From Dactylonectria macrodidyma (taxonomy: Eukaryota > Ascomycota > Sordariomycetes > Hypocreales > Nectriaceae), in NCBI GenBank assembly GCA_020744425.1, contig JAGMUV010000004.1, positions 1,674,001 through 1,738,000 on the forward strand: DNA of 64,000 bases. The letters run 5' to 3'. How positions within the stretch are numbered: the stretch's first letter is position 1; each line of letters starts with the position of its first letter. Position numbers and translations under genes: made by a program. Under the pieces are notes generated by a model, which saw nothing but the letters and a program-made list of their open reading frames with translations, was not told the origin of the DNA and searched no databases. Below, piece after piece: positions 30,268 to 41,093 of this stretch.

Positions 30268-33154
30268 ATGGAGCCTCCAATATCGTCCTCTTTGGTGCTT
30301 CAGAAGAGTCGAGCAGGCTTGGAAGTAAAGTCTGTTCACAGATCACCTCAGGCCTGTCTTTACTGCCGGTCGAGGAAAGTACGATGCGATGTGTCCAAGA
30401 ACGGACAGCCATGCATGAATTGCAATCTGGATGAGCAGAAATGTGTCGTTACCAAGAGAGCGTCACGCAGGTGAGTTAAAATGACTCCACCTCTACCGAG
30501 ATCTACTAGTGAGGTCTTCTACTTATCTAGTAAGATTGTCAAGTGGACACAATAGATTCCAGGCATGTCCACCCCCTAATGAGGGACGACGCAGACCCAC
30601 CCGAGCCCAAGATCCAATTATCGAGACAATTACCGACCTTGACATATATCCCAAGGAACTTGAAGCTTGTATCCAATCCGACCACAACAGCCCAGGCCCC
30701 ATCAGTACCGCAGACCAAGATGATACTCCAACAGAGGGAAGTACTCAAACTAAATTGCTCGGCACGTCACATGGCGCATCCGAGGCGACATTTGTGGGTG
30801 AGTTCTTTGCCATTGACTGTTCCACGACCGGAAAGGCAGTAACTAATCGAATTTCAGCCGACCACACGACCACAGATCTTCTCTCTTCCTTCTTTGTCAA
30901 ACTAAGTTCCGATAATCGCCTCGAACCATCGAACACGGTCGTGTACTGCTCATACCCTTTCATGGCAGTCAGCAACATGTTTTACGTGCCCGCGCAAGAT
31001 GTTCGGTTCCTCGATGCCGAGGAATGCTTTCGACTTCCTATCCGTTCAATCTTGGACCAGGCTATTCGGCAATACTTTCTACATGTGCATCCGCTGTTGC
31101 CGATGTTGAGCGAGGCCGACTTCTGGGAAGCGTATTACAGCCCAGCCCCGGAGGAAGCCACCAAGACATCTCTCCTGCTAATGCAGGCGATGCTTTTTGT
31201 ATCCTGTAATGTTAGTCAGAAGCACAACCTAATTGTATCACGCATAACTGACATGAGAGAAATTAGTTCCTGTCATTAGACTCTATCAATCGGTTAGGCT
31301 ACAATAACGTTCGGAGCGCAAGGGCCTCATTTTATAGAAAAGCCAAAGTAAGAATGTAGTCTCGACCTTCAGTATGATTACTCATATATGCAGCTCATAT
31401 ACGATTTTGGTATAGAGTCATGCCACTTGACAACCGCCCGAGCGGCATTATTACTTACTTTTTGGACACCCCCCTTGAAAGCAGACTCGAAACCCAACAC
31501 TTCTTGGCTGATGATTGCAATCGAAAACGCAAGGACGGTCAAGGCGGACTACCACTCTGACGTATCGAACTTTCCCTCACAAAAGGCCGACGACCATGCT
31601 ATCCTACGACGACTCTGGTGGTGCTGCATTATGAGAGATCGAATTCTGCCATTGGGCTTGCGACGCAGTATAATCATTACCCCGGCTCATTTCGATTTCA
31701 ACAAGAATTTGGAACTAGGGACCGCGGAGCTTCAGGCTGAAATACGCCGCTCTAACGTGTTTGATGCAGAAACGAAATCAGCCTTAGCAACCGTGATCAA
31801 ACGGCTGCTAAAATTCTCTGTCCTAATGACTGATGTTCTGCTACTACTGTATCCCCTCAAACCTGTTGCTGAGAACCCTCGAGAAATGGAGGTAAATATT
31901 ACTTCTGTCGGAAAGTACAAAGACGATTTGCTTCGTTGGTACAAAGATGGCTCGACTTCTGGAAGCGCAAGGCGGGAGAAAATTGTCGAGCATAAATCAG
32001 TCACCATGCACACGACTTTGATGTACATATACTATCAGTAAGTCAAGCCCTTACGCCTAGGAAGAGTTTCTAACGCATGAAATCCAGCGGAGCGGTGATT
32101 TCCTTGTGCCATTGTGATCTGAAAGGCGCGGTAGCAGCTCCAAATTGCAGTCAAAGAAACAAGATAGCGCAAACGAGAAAGGACGTTCAGCATTCCATAT
32201 CTTCCATCACGGATCTTCTTGATAGACTAAATCAGCTCCACGTTGCCAGATGGCTTCCTATTACCATGTAAGAAAGCCGTCACTATTCAGATATCGGCGG
32301 TTGAATAACCATGCAACAGAGTTGCCTATGCGGCGTTTCCACTGGCCGCGCACATTTTCGATGCCCAGTTTCCCAGAGCCAAGGTCGGAAATTCGGCGGA
32401 ACAACAAGAACACAGCAAGTCCAAGCAGCGTCAACTAACGGCACTTATTAAAGCTATGAAGGTGTTTCACGAGCAATATGATGGCGTCGAGGATGTTGTA
32501 CGAACTATTCGGAACATAATTCATCACATCCAAGTCCATGTCGAGATTTCAAGCTCACAAACTACACGGCCCCCACTGACTGAAAGTCCGAATTGGGATC
32601 TACTCTTGTCACTTGCAATCGATTGGAGCCTCAGCACTGGCAAGTCCCCTGATGGACAGGACTTCTCGAAGTATCTACAAGGACTCTTCAAGCAATCGAT
32701 AACTTCATCCTCCTCGGCGAGCTTTGGCGTATTTTCTTCTGGTACTGTGCATAAAGTGCAGTGCAGTACAAAGCCTGATTCAAAGGACCGAGCTCTGAAC
32801 TTCGGCATCGGAACTCCATCATCCCCCGATGACGAGTTTGAGAACTACCATTTCATAGATTCATCTCTGCTCTCAAATAGCAGTCTGGGTGACGAAAATA
32901 TGCACAACGGGTTGGGCGCGACTATGAGCCCTAGCGAAGATTCATCAAACGTCTTGGCATCAGTTTGGGATGGAATGATGCTAGATGCGTTTGTTGGGGC
33001 AGAGGGTGTCCCTGAGGGGCCGATGACATGGGGTCTTCACGGATCCTGTGACGGACATGATCAAATGGACGTGAGGACAGGCCAGCTATTGAACGTTCCT
33101 CCCGAGGGAGAGTACAGTGACAGTTTGGACAGTCCATTCATCATGAGTCAATGA
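30268..33154 (+). CDS. Zn2Cys6 transcription factor 2 (CTF1-beta-like)
   Basis: Start ATG at 30268 (MEPPISSS). The zinc cluster is CLYCRSRKVRCDVSKNGQPCMNCNLDEQKC, residues about 35-64, followed by an intron from about 30472. The middle domain has FRLPIRSILDQAIRQYFLHVHPLLPMLSEADFW, as in cutinase-transcription-factor-like regulators, then WTPPLKADSKPNTSWLMIAIENA and ILRRLWWCCIMRDRILPLGLRR. The C-terminus is long and serine/aspartate rich (EFENYHFIDSSLL, EGEYSDSLDSPFI), likely the activation region. Introns at about 31211-31265, 31336-31389, 32039-32087 and 32272-32320 are needed to join the frames and are moderately certain. It is a nuclear regulator, divergent from SnoaL-like gene 2, and a candidate activator of the cluster through CGG-type sites. 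Confidence 0.88.
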
Positions 33155-33249
33155 CTCGATTGTTTCTCTCTTGAGACAAAAACAATTGAAGCGAATAGCT
33201 ATCTAGTTTCATAAAATATGTCATCAAAGAAAAGGCTCGCGAATCTAAA

Positions 33250-34488
33250 TCAACTCTCCTCCTTTGTGTCAACAAGATCCGTCGCATGGGTTGCGGGAAG
33301 TCGATTGCCAACCATGTGAGAGGTTTCCATCAACTTCCTGACTTCGGTTTCCTCTTCATCAGTCAACTGAAAACTCAAGCAAGCCCAGTTATCTTCCAGA
33401 TACTTGATCTTCCTAGTACCGGGGATCGGAATGATCTCTTCGCCCTGTCTCAGGAGCCACGCGAGGGAAAGTTGCGAAGTCGTGCAGCCCTTCTTGTCAG
33501 CGAGAGCCTTGAAATCATTGACAAGCTTGACATTAGCTTCTCGATTCTGTTCCTGAAAGCGAGGGAAAAAGGCCGGGCGCATATCCTTCTTATCCAACCC
33601 GACCTCATTGTTGGAGAATGTCTCGGTAAGCAAGCCTCGCCCAAGAGGAGAGTATGCCACGATGGAAACACCCAATTCTCGACACGTATCGAGCAAATTG
33701 GTTCCTTCAGGGCCCTCCACGTCGAGGACGATTGGAGAATACTCCGCCTGAACAGCAGCGACCGGGGCGATCTTGCAGGCTCGATGGAGGGTCGTCGAGC
33801 TCACTTCTGAAAGACCAATATGTCGAATCTTGCCTTCCCTGTATCAGAGTTAGCGAGTGCCAGTATTGAGTTTAGGCTGATGGCCTTACTCTTTAAGCTT
33901 AGCCAGAGCCCTCATAGTCACCTCTATCGGGGTGTCGGGGTTTGGACGATGGAGATAGTCTGCGAGTGAGGTTAGACAGGCCCGTACACAAGCTAATTCT
34001 TTTTCTTGTGCGAAACAGGGAGACGAAAACGTGTTTCCAGGTGCCTGCATTCAATACTCACAGATGTCGATGTAATCGGTTCCAATGGCTTTGAGGCTGG
34101 CTTCACACGCCTCCCTGGCGTACTCGGCAGAACTATTGAAGACTTTGAAGCCGGTGTTCTTGACCATTCCAAACTTGGTCGAGAGGAAGATCTTGCTTCG
34201 AAGCCCAGTCCGCTTGAACCACTTTCCAACCAAGACCTCACTATCACCGTAGATACTTCGGGGGTCAGCACATGAGTATGGCTTGGGACATGGGAGCTGG
34301 TATACGTACTCGGCACTGTCCCAGTGAGTCGCTCCAAGCTCGTATGCTCGATCGAGTATCTTGAAACGCTCTTCGTCGCTGGGCAGCTCACCATAGCCAC
34401 CAGACATGCCAAGCAGACCGAAGCCCAGGGCTGGCACCTGGGGACCGTTTCGACCCAGATTCCGAAGTGGAACAGAGGTGGTAGTCAT
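33250..34488 (-). CDS. Aldo/keto reductase (AKR13-like)
   Basis: Start ATG at 34488 (MTTTSVPLRNLGRNGPQVPALGFG), not the longer upstream frame. There are four exons, with introns at about 34257-34311, 34003-34057 and 33836-33891. The catalytic tetrad is visible: Asp and Tyr in HWDSADIYGDSE, Lys in FLSTKFG and His in IYYLHRPNPDTP. The NADP-binding end is IIPIPGTRKIKYLEDN. The product is about 340 aa, normal for the family. It would reduce an aldehyde or ketone with NADPH in the cytosol. It lies between regulators 2 and 3 and may serve the cluster, for example by reducing an aldehyde from ring opening, but it is also a common stand-alone gene. No TCCGGA site is seen immediately upstream. Confidence 0.92.
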
Positions 34489-35018
34489 TTCAATGGTTGA
34501 ATGGAGACTTGGAGTAGATGGAAGATTGATATGTTTTTCTGTTGATGTATGATGTTGGTAGAAGAGAGTGTTGAAGATGAAGATGGCCAGAACTTTGGAA
34601 TAGGAGGAACAGCATGATTTATAGTTGATCCAGCCCTCGGATGGCAAGATTGTAGTGTCGAGTTACTGCTCGATATCTATTGCAACGAAGCGTAATGACG
34701 TCTCATTCTTGCTCAACAAATGCCATTTGTGAGTGAATAGCATCTGAATATCCCATTTGGGTATCATCGTGGGCTGCGCATCTCCACCATGAAGGATTAT
34801 GTGGAGCAAAACAGCCCCCTGTCCAACCAATCAGCATCTGCAAAATCCGAGTGCGCCAATCATGATCGATTAGGCTGGATTAGCTGGGTGTAACCTCTGC
34901 CGGCTGACTCTCTCTTTCAGTTTCATCCGGTTCTCCGCTATCAAAGCATTTCTCAGCAACCTGCAGGAGGCTTGCAATCATCATCTCACATCACAAGTTC
35001 ATATCACACCACAACATA
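34489..35018. other. Divergent upstream region of the AKR and regulator 3 genes
   Basis: 530 bp with CA/CT-rich leader-like sequence at both ends and ATCCGGTTCTCCG at 34928-34940 (two CGG-type half-sites). No gene is supported. Confidence 0.4.
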
Positions 35019-36770
35019 ATGCCCTGTGAGAAATCCACAGCCGAGTTAGGCTGTATCCGTCGCCCGAGAAGAACAAAGGCTAGATCCGGCTGTCGTACCT
35101 GCAAGTAGGTGTCTCGCTTCCATATCACGGCCTTACCGGGCCAGTGACATCATGGCTTATCTCCGTCCAGGATCCGCAAAGTCAAGTGTGATGAAGGTCG
35201 ACCCGCGTGCCATCGATGCGTCTCGACAGGCCGCACGTGTGAGGGCTACGGGATATGGGGCGGAGGGAATAGTACACGCCCTCAAGGTTGTGTTCAGGCT
35301 CCGAACAGCCCCCCTATCACACGACTGCCGGCCCCCATCTCCCTACGCGTCTTAGATGCTTCCGAGAGAGACTGCTTCGAGTGGTTCACACTTATCTCTG
35401 CAAAGAAACTTCGAGGAATATTCAGCTCTACTTTCTGGGACACTCTCGTATTCCAAGCAAGTGTGCATGAACCTGCTGTGTTGCACGCTGTGCTAGCCCT
35501 CGGCTCTGTGCAACGACAAGAGGTGATGCAAATCCGGGATATTGGGTGCTTCTTTAGCGCACCCGACGACGAGGAGCAGTTTGTACTTCGTCAGTACAGC
35601 AAAGCGATCAGCTACCTGGTCCCTGATCCGCACGGCGAGAGCCAGCCGTCTGTTGACGCGGTCTTGTTGACTTGCCTCGTCTTCATCTTTCTTGAGTTCC
35701 TCCGAGGTCGTTACAAGGCTGCCCAGGCCCATCTTCAGAATGGCTTGAAGCTTATTGAGGAAGCTGGCTCCAACACGGAAATGACTAGAAAAGGCCATGC
35801 GGTTATGAAATCACCCAGCCAATGTGTGAACAAGGGTATCCTTGAGGCTTTCTCAAGGGTACAGGTGCAAGTCGGGCTTCTTGGGCATTTCAGTCAGGCT
35901 TCGGTAAATCCCCACCTGGGGCCTGAAACCACCATCGACACTTTCGAATCAGTTGAGCAAGCTAGAGAGAGCCTCGACCGCCTACTCAATGAGGCTCTGC
36001 AGCTAACTGAAGCTTGCCATCGAGATCGAGTTGAACAGAGCGGTTGTTGCAACCCCGGACTAGCTTTACACCAGCGGAAGCTTCGTGTGAGGCTCGAGAC
36101 CTGGGATAGCGCATACTCTTTGTCAACGGCTACCATCAGCACCACCATGCCGTTTGTGGATCGATTTTCCTACAGACTGCTGCGATCATACTACACCATG
36201 GCAGTGATCATGGTAGAGTCAACGACCGATTCCTCATCAGAGATGGTGTTTGATGAGTACACAAATGAATTCGCTTCAATTGTTTCTCAGGCGCAAGGTT
36301 TACAACAAGTTGTTTTGTCAAATCCAGTTCTTGACGACTTGCCACCTCGCCACCCAAACAAGCACCAGTCCATAGCCGATATGGGCTGGATCCCGCCACT
36401 TTACTACACGGCTTTGAAGTGTCGAGTTCGTCGATTGAGGTTACAGGCGATCGATCTTCTCAGGTCGTTGCCACATCGCGAGGGTATCTGGGATGCCAAT
36501 ATCGCGGCGTGCATTGCTGAGAAAATGATGGCTATTGAGGAGGGACGCAGCTCCAGTCCAGTCAAGCAGCAAGAGTTTTGTCATCAAGAGAACTCAGGTC
36601 CTCACGACGACATTCTACTAACAATACCAGAATCCAATAGGATTCATAATGTTAGCATTGAGCTTCCGGACAATCCTCGAGGGGACCTTAGTCTAACATA
36701 TCGGAAACGACGAGATGATGGAACCTGGGAAGACTTTCGGACGAACTGGCAACTTTCTGCTGTACCTTAG
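35019..36770 (+). CDS. Zn2Cys6 transcription factor 3
   Basis: Two exons (35019-35104 and 35171-36770) sum to 1686 nt, giving 561 aa. The zinc cluster is split by the intron and reads CRTCKIRKVKCDEGRPACHRC followed by VSTGRTCEGYG, a canonical C-X2-C-X6-C-X6-C-X2-C-X6-C. The region after it (APISLRVLDASERDCFEWF, then FWDTLVFQASVHEPAVLHAVLALGSV) is the usual start of the Fungal_trans_2 type domain of C6 regulators. The start codon is preceded by CATA and an A-rich leader. It is a nuclear protein. Its place next to the AKR at the right end suggests either a boundary regulator of the cluster or an unrelated neighbour. Confidence 0.93.
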
Positions 36771-37688
36771 GCAACTTGGATAGTCACTCAATGATTATTT
36801 TCAGAACCAATGAGAGTATTGCGGCGAGAAATCAGACACGTTTTGAAACCGGAGCCACAACCTTCTCTCTATCCTGACCAAGTAGTCGAGGTTGTTGGCC
36901 GATCTGATATCGCGACGAATTTCATTGGCCCTCGCCAATAATAGCCATAAAGCTACTTCGTTTCGGAAAATATGGTTCACGCGCAGGGCATTGCTTGCAA
37001 ATTAACATGTCCAAGGTGTTCTATCGGCAAGCCATGTTGCCAAGGTTATGCCATACTCTCCTGTCCAAGAGAAAATCAGCAGGGCGCCCACACGTATGAA
37101 ATAGCCCAACTGGAATTGCTACACTTGGGGGCCTTGTGAACTTTGTGGCAGAAGTTAAACAGAAGTCTATAGTTCAATTCTAGCATCTGACTTTTGTATA
37201 GTCCCCTGCGTGTTGCTATTGGCATAATTGTCTATTGCTATCTGCATAGCGTTTCTAGATATCACTACCTAGGAATTGTATTCCGAATTAAGATCACAAG
37301 ACTATATAAATATGAGGGCTAAGAGAACTAATTATGCTAATTTAGAGATCACCTTGCTGCAGTTGGGCTTGCGGGGGGCTGTTGCGGGGTGCTGTGCGAT
37401 ACAACATTCTCCATAGCGTTTGATTCGTCCTAGATGGTTCACTATGGGGTTACTTTCTGAGCCTGACTAACACCTCACAAAAGCCCGCAAGCTCAGATAC
37501 AGATAGGTAATTCAAGTATGTGAGATGCTGCCACTCTTTGAGGGTTGTTAAGCTAATGAATGTCCAGACTACAATCGCAAACGAATGAGGCTCAAGCTAG
37601 GTACAAGAATCAGACGTAACTTCCAGGGCCCTAACACTGGTAACACAGATGTTTGTGTGTCCAGATCGGGATCTCATTTGAAAATGTC
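36771..37688. other. Gene-free region
   Basis: About 0.9 kb between regulator 3 and the pectate lyase 3' end. AT-rich from about 37140 to 37330 with a TATATAAATA at 37303-37312 and several stops in all frames; then a G-rich patch (GGGGGGCTGTTGCGGGGTGC near 37374-37393). No gene is supported. Confidence 0.4.
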
Positions 37689-38562
37689 TCAACCAGAGCA
37701 GTATCCGACCTTTGACGGCTCGCAGCCATTGGAGCATCCGTTGTACAACACACACGGGTGATCAGTATCGGTGCAGACATTCTTCAGAGTTGCGGTGTCC
37801 CCATAATTGCTGTTGATTCCAACAATCTCTCCACCATCGTACGCGGTGGTACCCTCCACATAGACGTTTCGCTGGCACTGGTTGCTACAGTTGCCGCATG
37901 AGCGGTAGACCTTACCGTAGTCCTCCGCGTAGAAATTAATGATATTGACGGTACCGCAGCCGTTGTGCTGGATGATCTTGTCGGAAGCGTGATAAGCGCC
38001 GCCTCCAATGATCCAAGTCTCTTGACCCTTGACGTCGTTTTTCTAGTAGGCAACGATTAGGAAAGACTCCAGTATAAGAGGCTATCCGCTCCATCAAGGG
38101 CGATTTATAGCAAAGACTCTTGTCTATTAGGGCGTGGAGATTGTGCTCACAATGGTGATGGCGTCCTCGCAGACATCCTCAAACCAAACAAACTTCAGGG
38201 TGCAAGGACCGTCACAGTGGACACCCTCTTGCTGGTTCTTGCCGATAATGACGTTTTGAAGGGTTGCACCTGCACCAAGGAGGAAAACGGCATCGGCATC
38301 GCCTAGAGAATCTTAATTAGCCAACTACGAGAGGTTGAACGAGGTCAGGACACAAACCGCCTTCACCGTCGGCACAAGCGCCCGAGCCGCGATCAAACTT
38401 GGCCCAGCCACCATCATAGACAGTGCCGGCAGGAACTTTGATCACGGCCGAGTTGGTCTTGGTCGAAGTTGGCGTTGGCACACCGCCCTCGTATCCCAAG
38501 CATGCCATAGCCGCAGGAATGAGGCCTATGGCCATCACACCGAGATGTGTAGCGAAAACCAT
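37689..38562 (-). CDS. Secreted pectate lyase, family PL3
   Basis: Start ATG at 38562 ([20 protein letters not shown]), a signal peptide with likely cleavage after Ala. There are three exons, with introns at about 38303-38356 and 38042-38150. Family landmarks are [19 protein letters not shown], the core [79 protein letters not shown], and the Cys-rich C-terminus ending PSKVGYCSG. About 240 aa, normal for PL3. The enzyme cuts polygalacturonate by beta-elimination with calcium, outside the cell. It points to a plant-associated or litter-decaying lifestyle. Confidence 0.94.
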
Positions 38563-39833
38563 GCTGATCCAAGTAAGGATTGCTTTCAAAAGTAGGAGAA
38601 GTCAAAATCAAGCCGTAATTTCAGTGCCCTCAACTCGGGATTTGATGATGAAGTAATTCTAAAAGACGAGTTGAGGATTCGTCTTAATCGCTTGCTATTT
38701 AACATACTTGGCTTTCAGTACCTACAACAAACAGTCCGGCGTCTCCTATGATTTTGATTGATGGAAATTGCGTAGTAAGACCGAGCCTAGCATTCCCATC
38801 AACGGGACTGGCTGAGGCCCGAGGGTCCGAGATTGAATAGGCCGTCCGATGGCATCCTTAGTCAAGAACAGGCAGGGCTGCTCATACAAGCCTATGAGTA
38901 CGTTTCATCTTGATAAATATCCATCAGTCCTTCCCGCCAATCAACAGGTCACAAGTTGTCATCCGCCATCTCCTGCCCTGGAAGGATGGCTGTTGCAACG
39001 CAGCGGCGAGTCTTGAAACGGAAATAGATCCCCACCGATGCCCGGAGATAACTCTAAGTCGTGGGATTCCCAGCCCGACGAAGCGATGTAGGCCTGGGGT
39101 TTGCTAACCGAGATGCGGTAGAATAAGCTCATATGGTTGATGTTGAGGTTATCTAGTCAGGTTCAATATCCGCACCAACCGCAGTCCCTTGATCCGCTGT
39201 TGGCGTTCTATAGGTGGGTGGTTTCCTAGATGGCTGTAGGGTTACCTTGCAGCTGGTTTTGAGTCTAGCTGAACCTGCACCGGAAAGTGTCTGGCCGAGT
39301 GCCTAATGAGATTGATAAGGATTGCGGGGTATTGGGTCGCATAAATTGTAATCAGGAGAAGATCAGATGACGCGGTACAACTCATTCCGACATAACCTAC
39401 ATCGCCGTCAATACTTGGACTTGGTTTCCAAAGTAAGAAACTGATGAATGCAGAATTGCCAAAGGACACCGTGCTTTCCTCAGCATTGTGAGACATCATT
39501 TTTGTTACTACAGGCAGCCATTCCGCATAGGAAATCGTTTTTACATGTCATAACTGGGCTTCCCCTTCAAGCAGCCTGGAATCACTGATGAATCTGGTTA
39601 GTCAACTCGATGTTTCCTTGACCCCGCCCCCGATATGCTGGTCAGTCAATGTAGAAGCTTTCACGTGAGGCGTCATCAGATGCCACGAGACGTCACGACT
39701 AGCAGCATTTTCAGGATTTGTAGGCGAATCCTATTATGCGAGGCTCTCACAGTAGATAAATAACCGATGTTTCCTTGTAGTCCGTGGAAGCACTGAGTGT
39801 TGGAAGGGCTTAAATCGCAAAAAGAAACTTTTT

Positions 39834-39866
<33 letters not shown>

Positions 39867-41093
39867 GTGAGGTCTATGTGCCGGCACCTCGCATCGAGCG
39901 GGGGGTAAGTCAGCAGCTACCACGCAGCTGTGGGTTATCCTATGTAGGTAGACCAGAGCATCGTGCACCTTTGGAATGTGCTGGTTGTGAAGGTGGTTCC
40001 TGTCAGTAGGGATGTTCTACAAGTTTTACCACCTGGTTCAAAGGATCAAGTTGAACCGGTGCTTTCATCTCAAAGTGTCGCCCACTCGTGGCCAATGTCG
40101 TTTCTTCACACCAGTCAATAGGCCAATTAAACGCCGCGTATGTAATCTGTTCGAAGAAATATAAGTGGTAAATCGGCCGCTCTCCGCTTGAATTAACCAT
40201 CAGAAACCCGTGCAACTCTCCCGGTTTGGTATGGATGGTCGCGGCTTTCGGTTCGCCTGGAAAGGATTCTGAATTGCCTGCTCTCGGATCCCATAGCGAC
40301 TCAACTACAAAGCACGACGAAAATCGGTAAGATACGTTTTGTCTACCAATCTTGCCGCATGGGACGAGCATGATATGTTGCGGAGCAGAAAATGCGATCG
40401 CATTTTATGGTACAGCGAGGTACTTATTGCTGCGTGCGCCGTAATCGGGAGCATGGGTCGAGCCCCGGGATTTCCGAGAACCAATTTCCACTCGTCAGCT
40501 TCCCCGCGCACTAAGATCCGGGGGGAACTAGAACTCGATTTCGCCGACAGTTCTTGATCAAATGATAGGACCTTGGAGATGTCGTATTGATTTAAAGTGG
40601 AGTTATAATGCCGGGGTGCAATATTTGCTCGTCGGGGGGATTTGAGGCGAACCATCATGGCCCGGAACACCCGTGATGAAGTCGTCTGGTACGAAGAACC
40701 CGTGACGGAACATTAATCGAATATCTGTGTAGCTTCCTGCGACTTCATCGTGCACCATGGTTAATCAAAGATCAGACATTATTCTGGACTATCGTTTATC
40801 ACTAAATGTGTATTTTTGGACTGTTGGCCGTCACTATCACAGTTTGGAAGTGCTAGAACAGATGAGCGATTGATGACCTCAAAAACCCCATTGACACAGA
40901 TCGGCGACGTCCCCAGTCTTCGGTGCAACTCCGTCCGAAACCCACCACACTACGGAAAGACCAACGGCAATGCATCCCGGCATTTCTTTCTCGGATCTGC
41001 AGCTGGAGGTTCATATAAACTGTTGAAAGACTTCGTCGGGCACGCAACACTATGATCTAAGAGCAGTGCCTGAGCCAATCGCTGTGTTCAACC
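38563..41093. other. Gene-poor region with a G homopolymer and possible gene remnant
   Basis: About 2.5 kb. A 30-base G run is at 39836-39865. On the minus strand between 40758 and 40003, three frames carry protein-like stretches: LMFRHGFFVPDDFITGVPGHDG in the first, then others, ending with HTKPGELHGFLMVNSSGERPIYHLYFFEQ and a stop at 40003. They do not join into one model by eye, so this may be a decayed or unusual multi-exon gene. I do not recognise the family. Confidence 0.4.
39836..39865 (+). repeat. 30-base G homopolymer
   Basis: T(7)G(30) run in an intergenic region. It could form G-quadruplex structure or be a sequencing/assembly artefact; its true length is uncertain. Confidence 0.9.

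Noticed and set aside
5816..36770. Reading the cluster as a polyketide or peptide biosynthesis cluster
   Set aside because: No ketosynthase, adenylation, acyl-carrier or prenyltransferase signature is present in the window; a backbone gene outside the window cannot be excluded.
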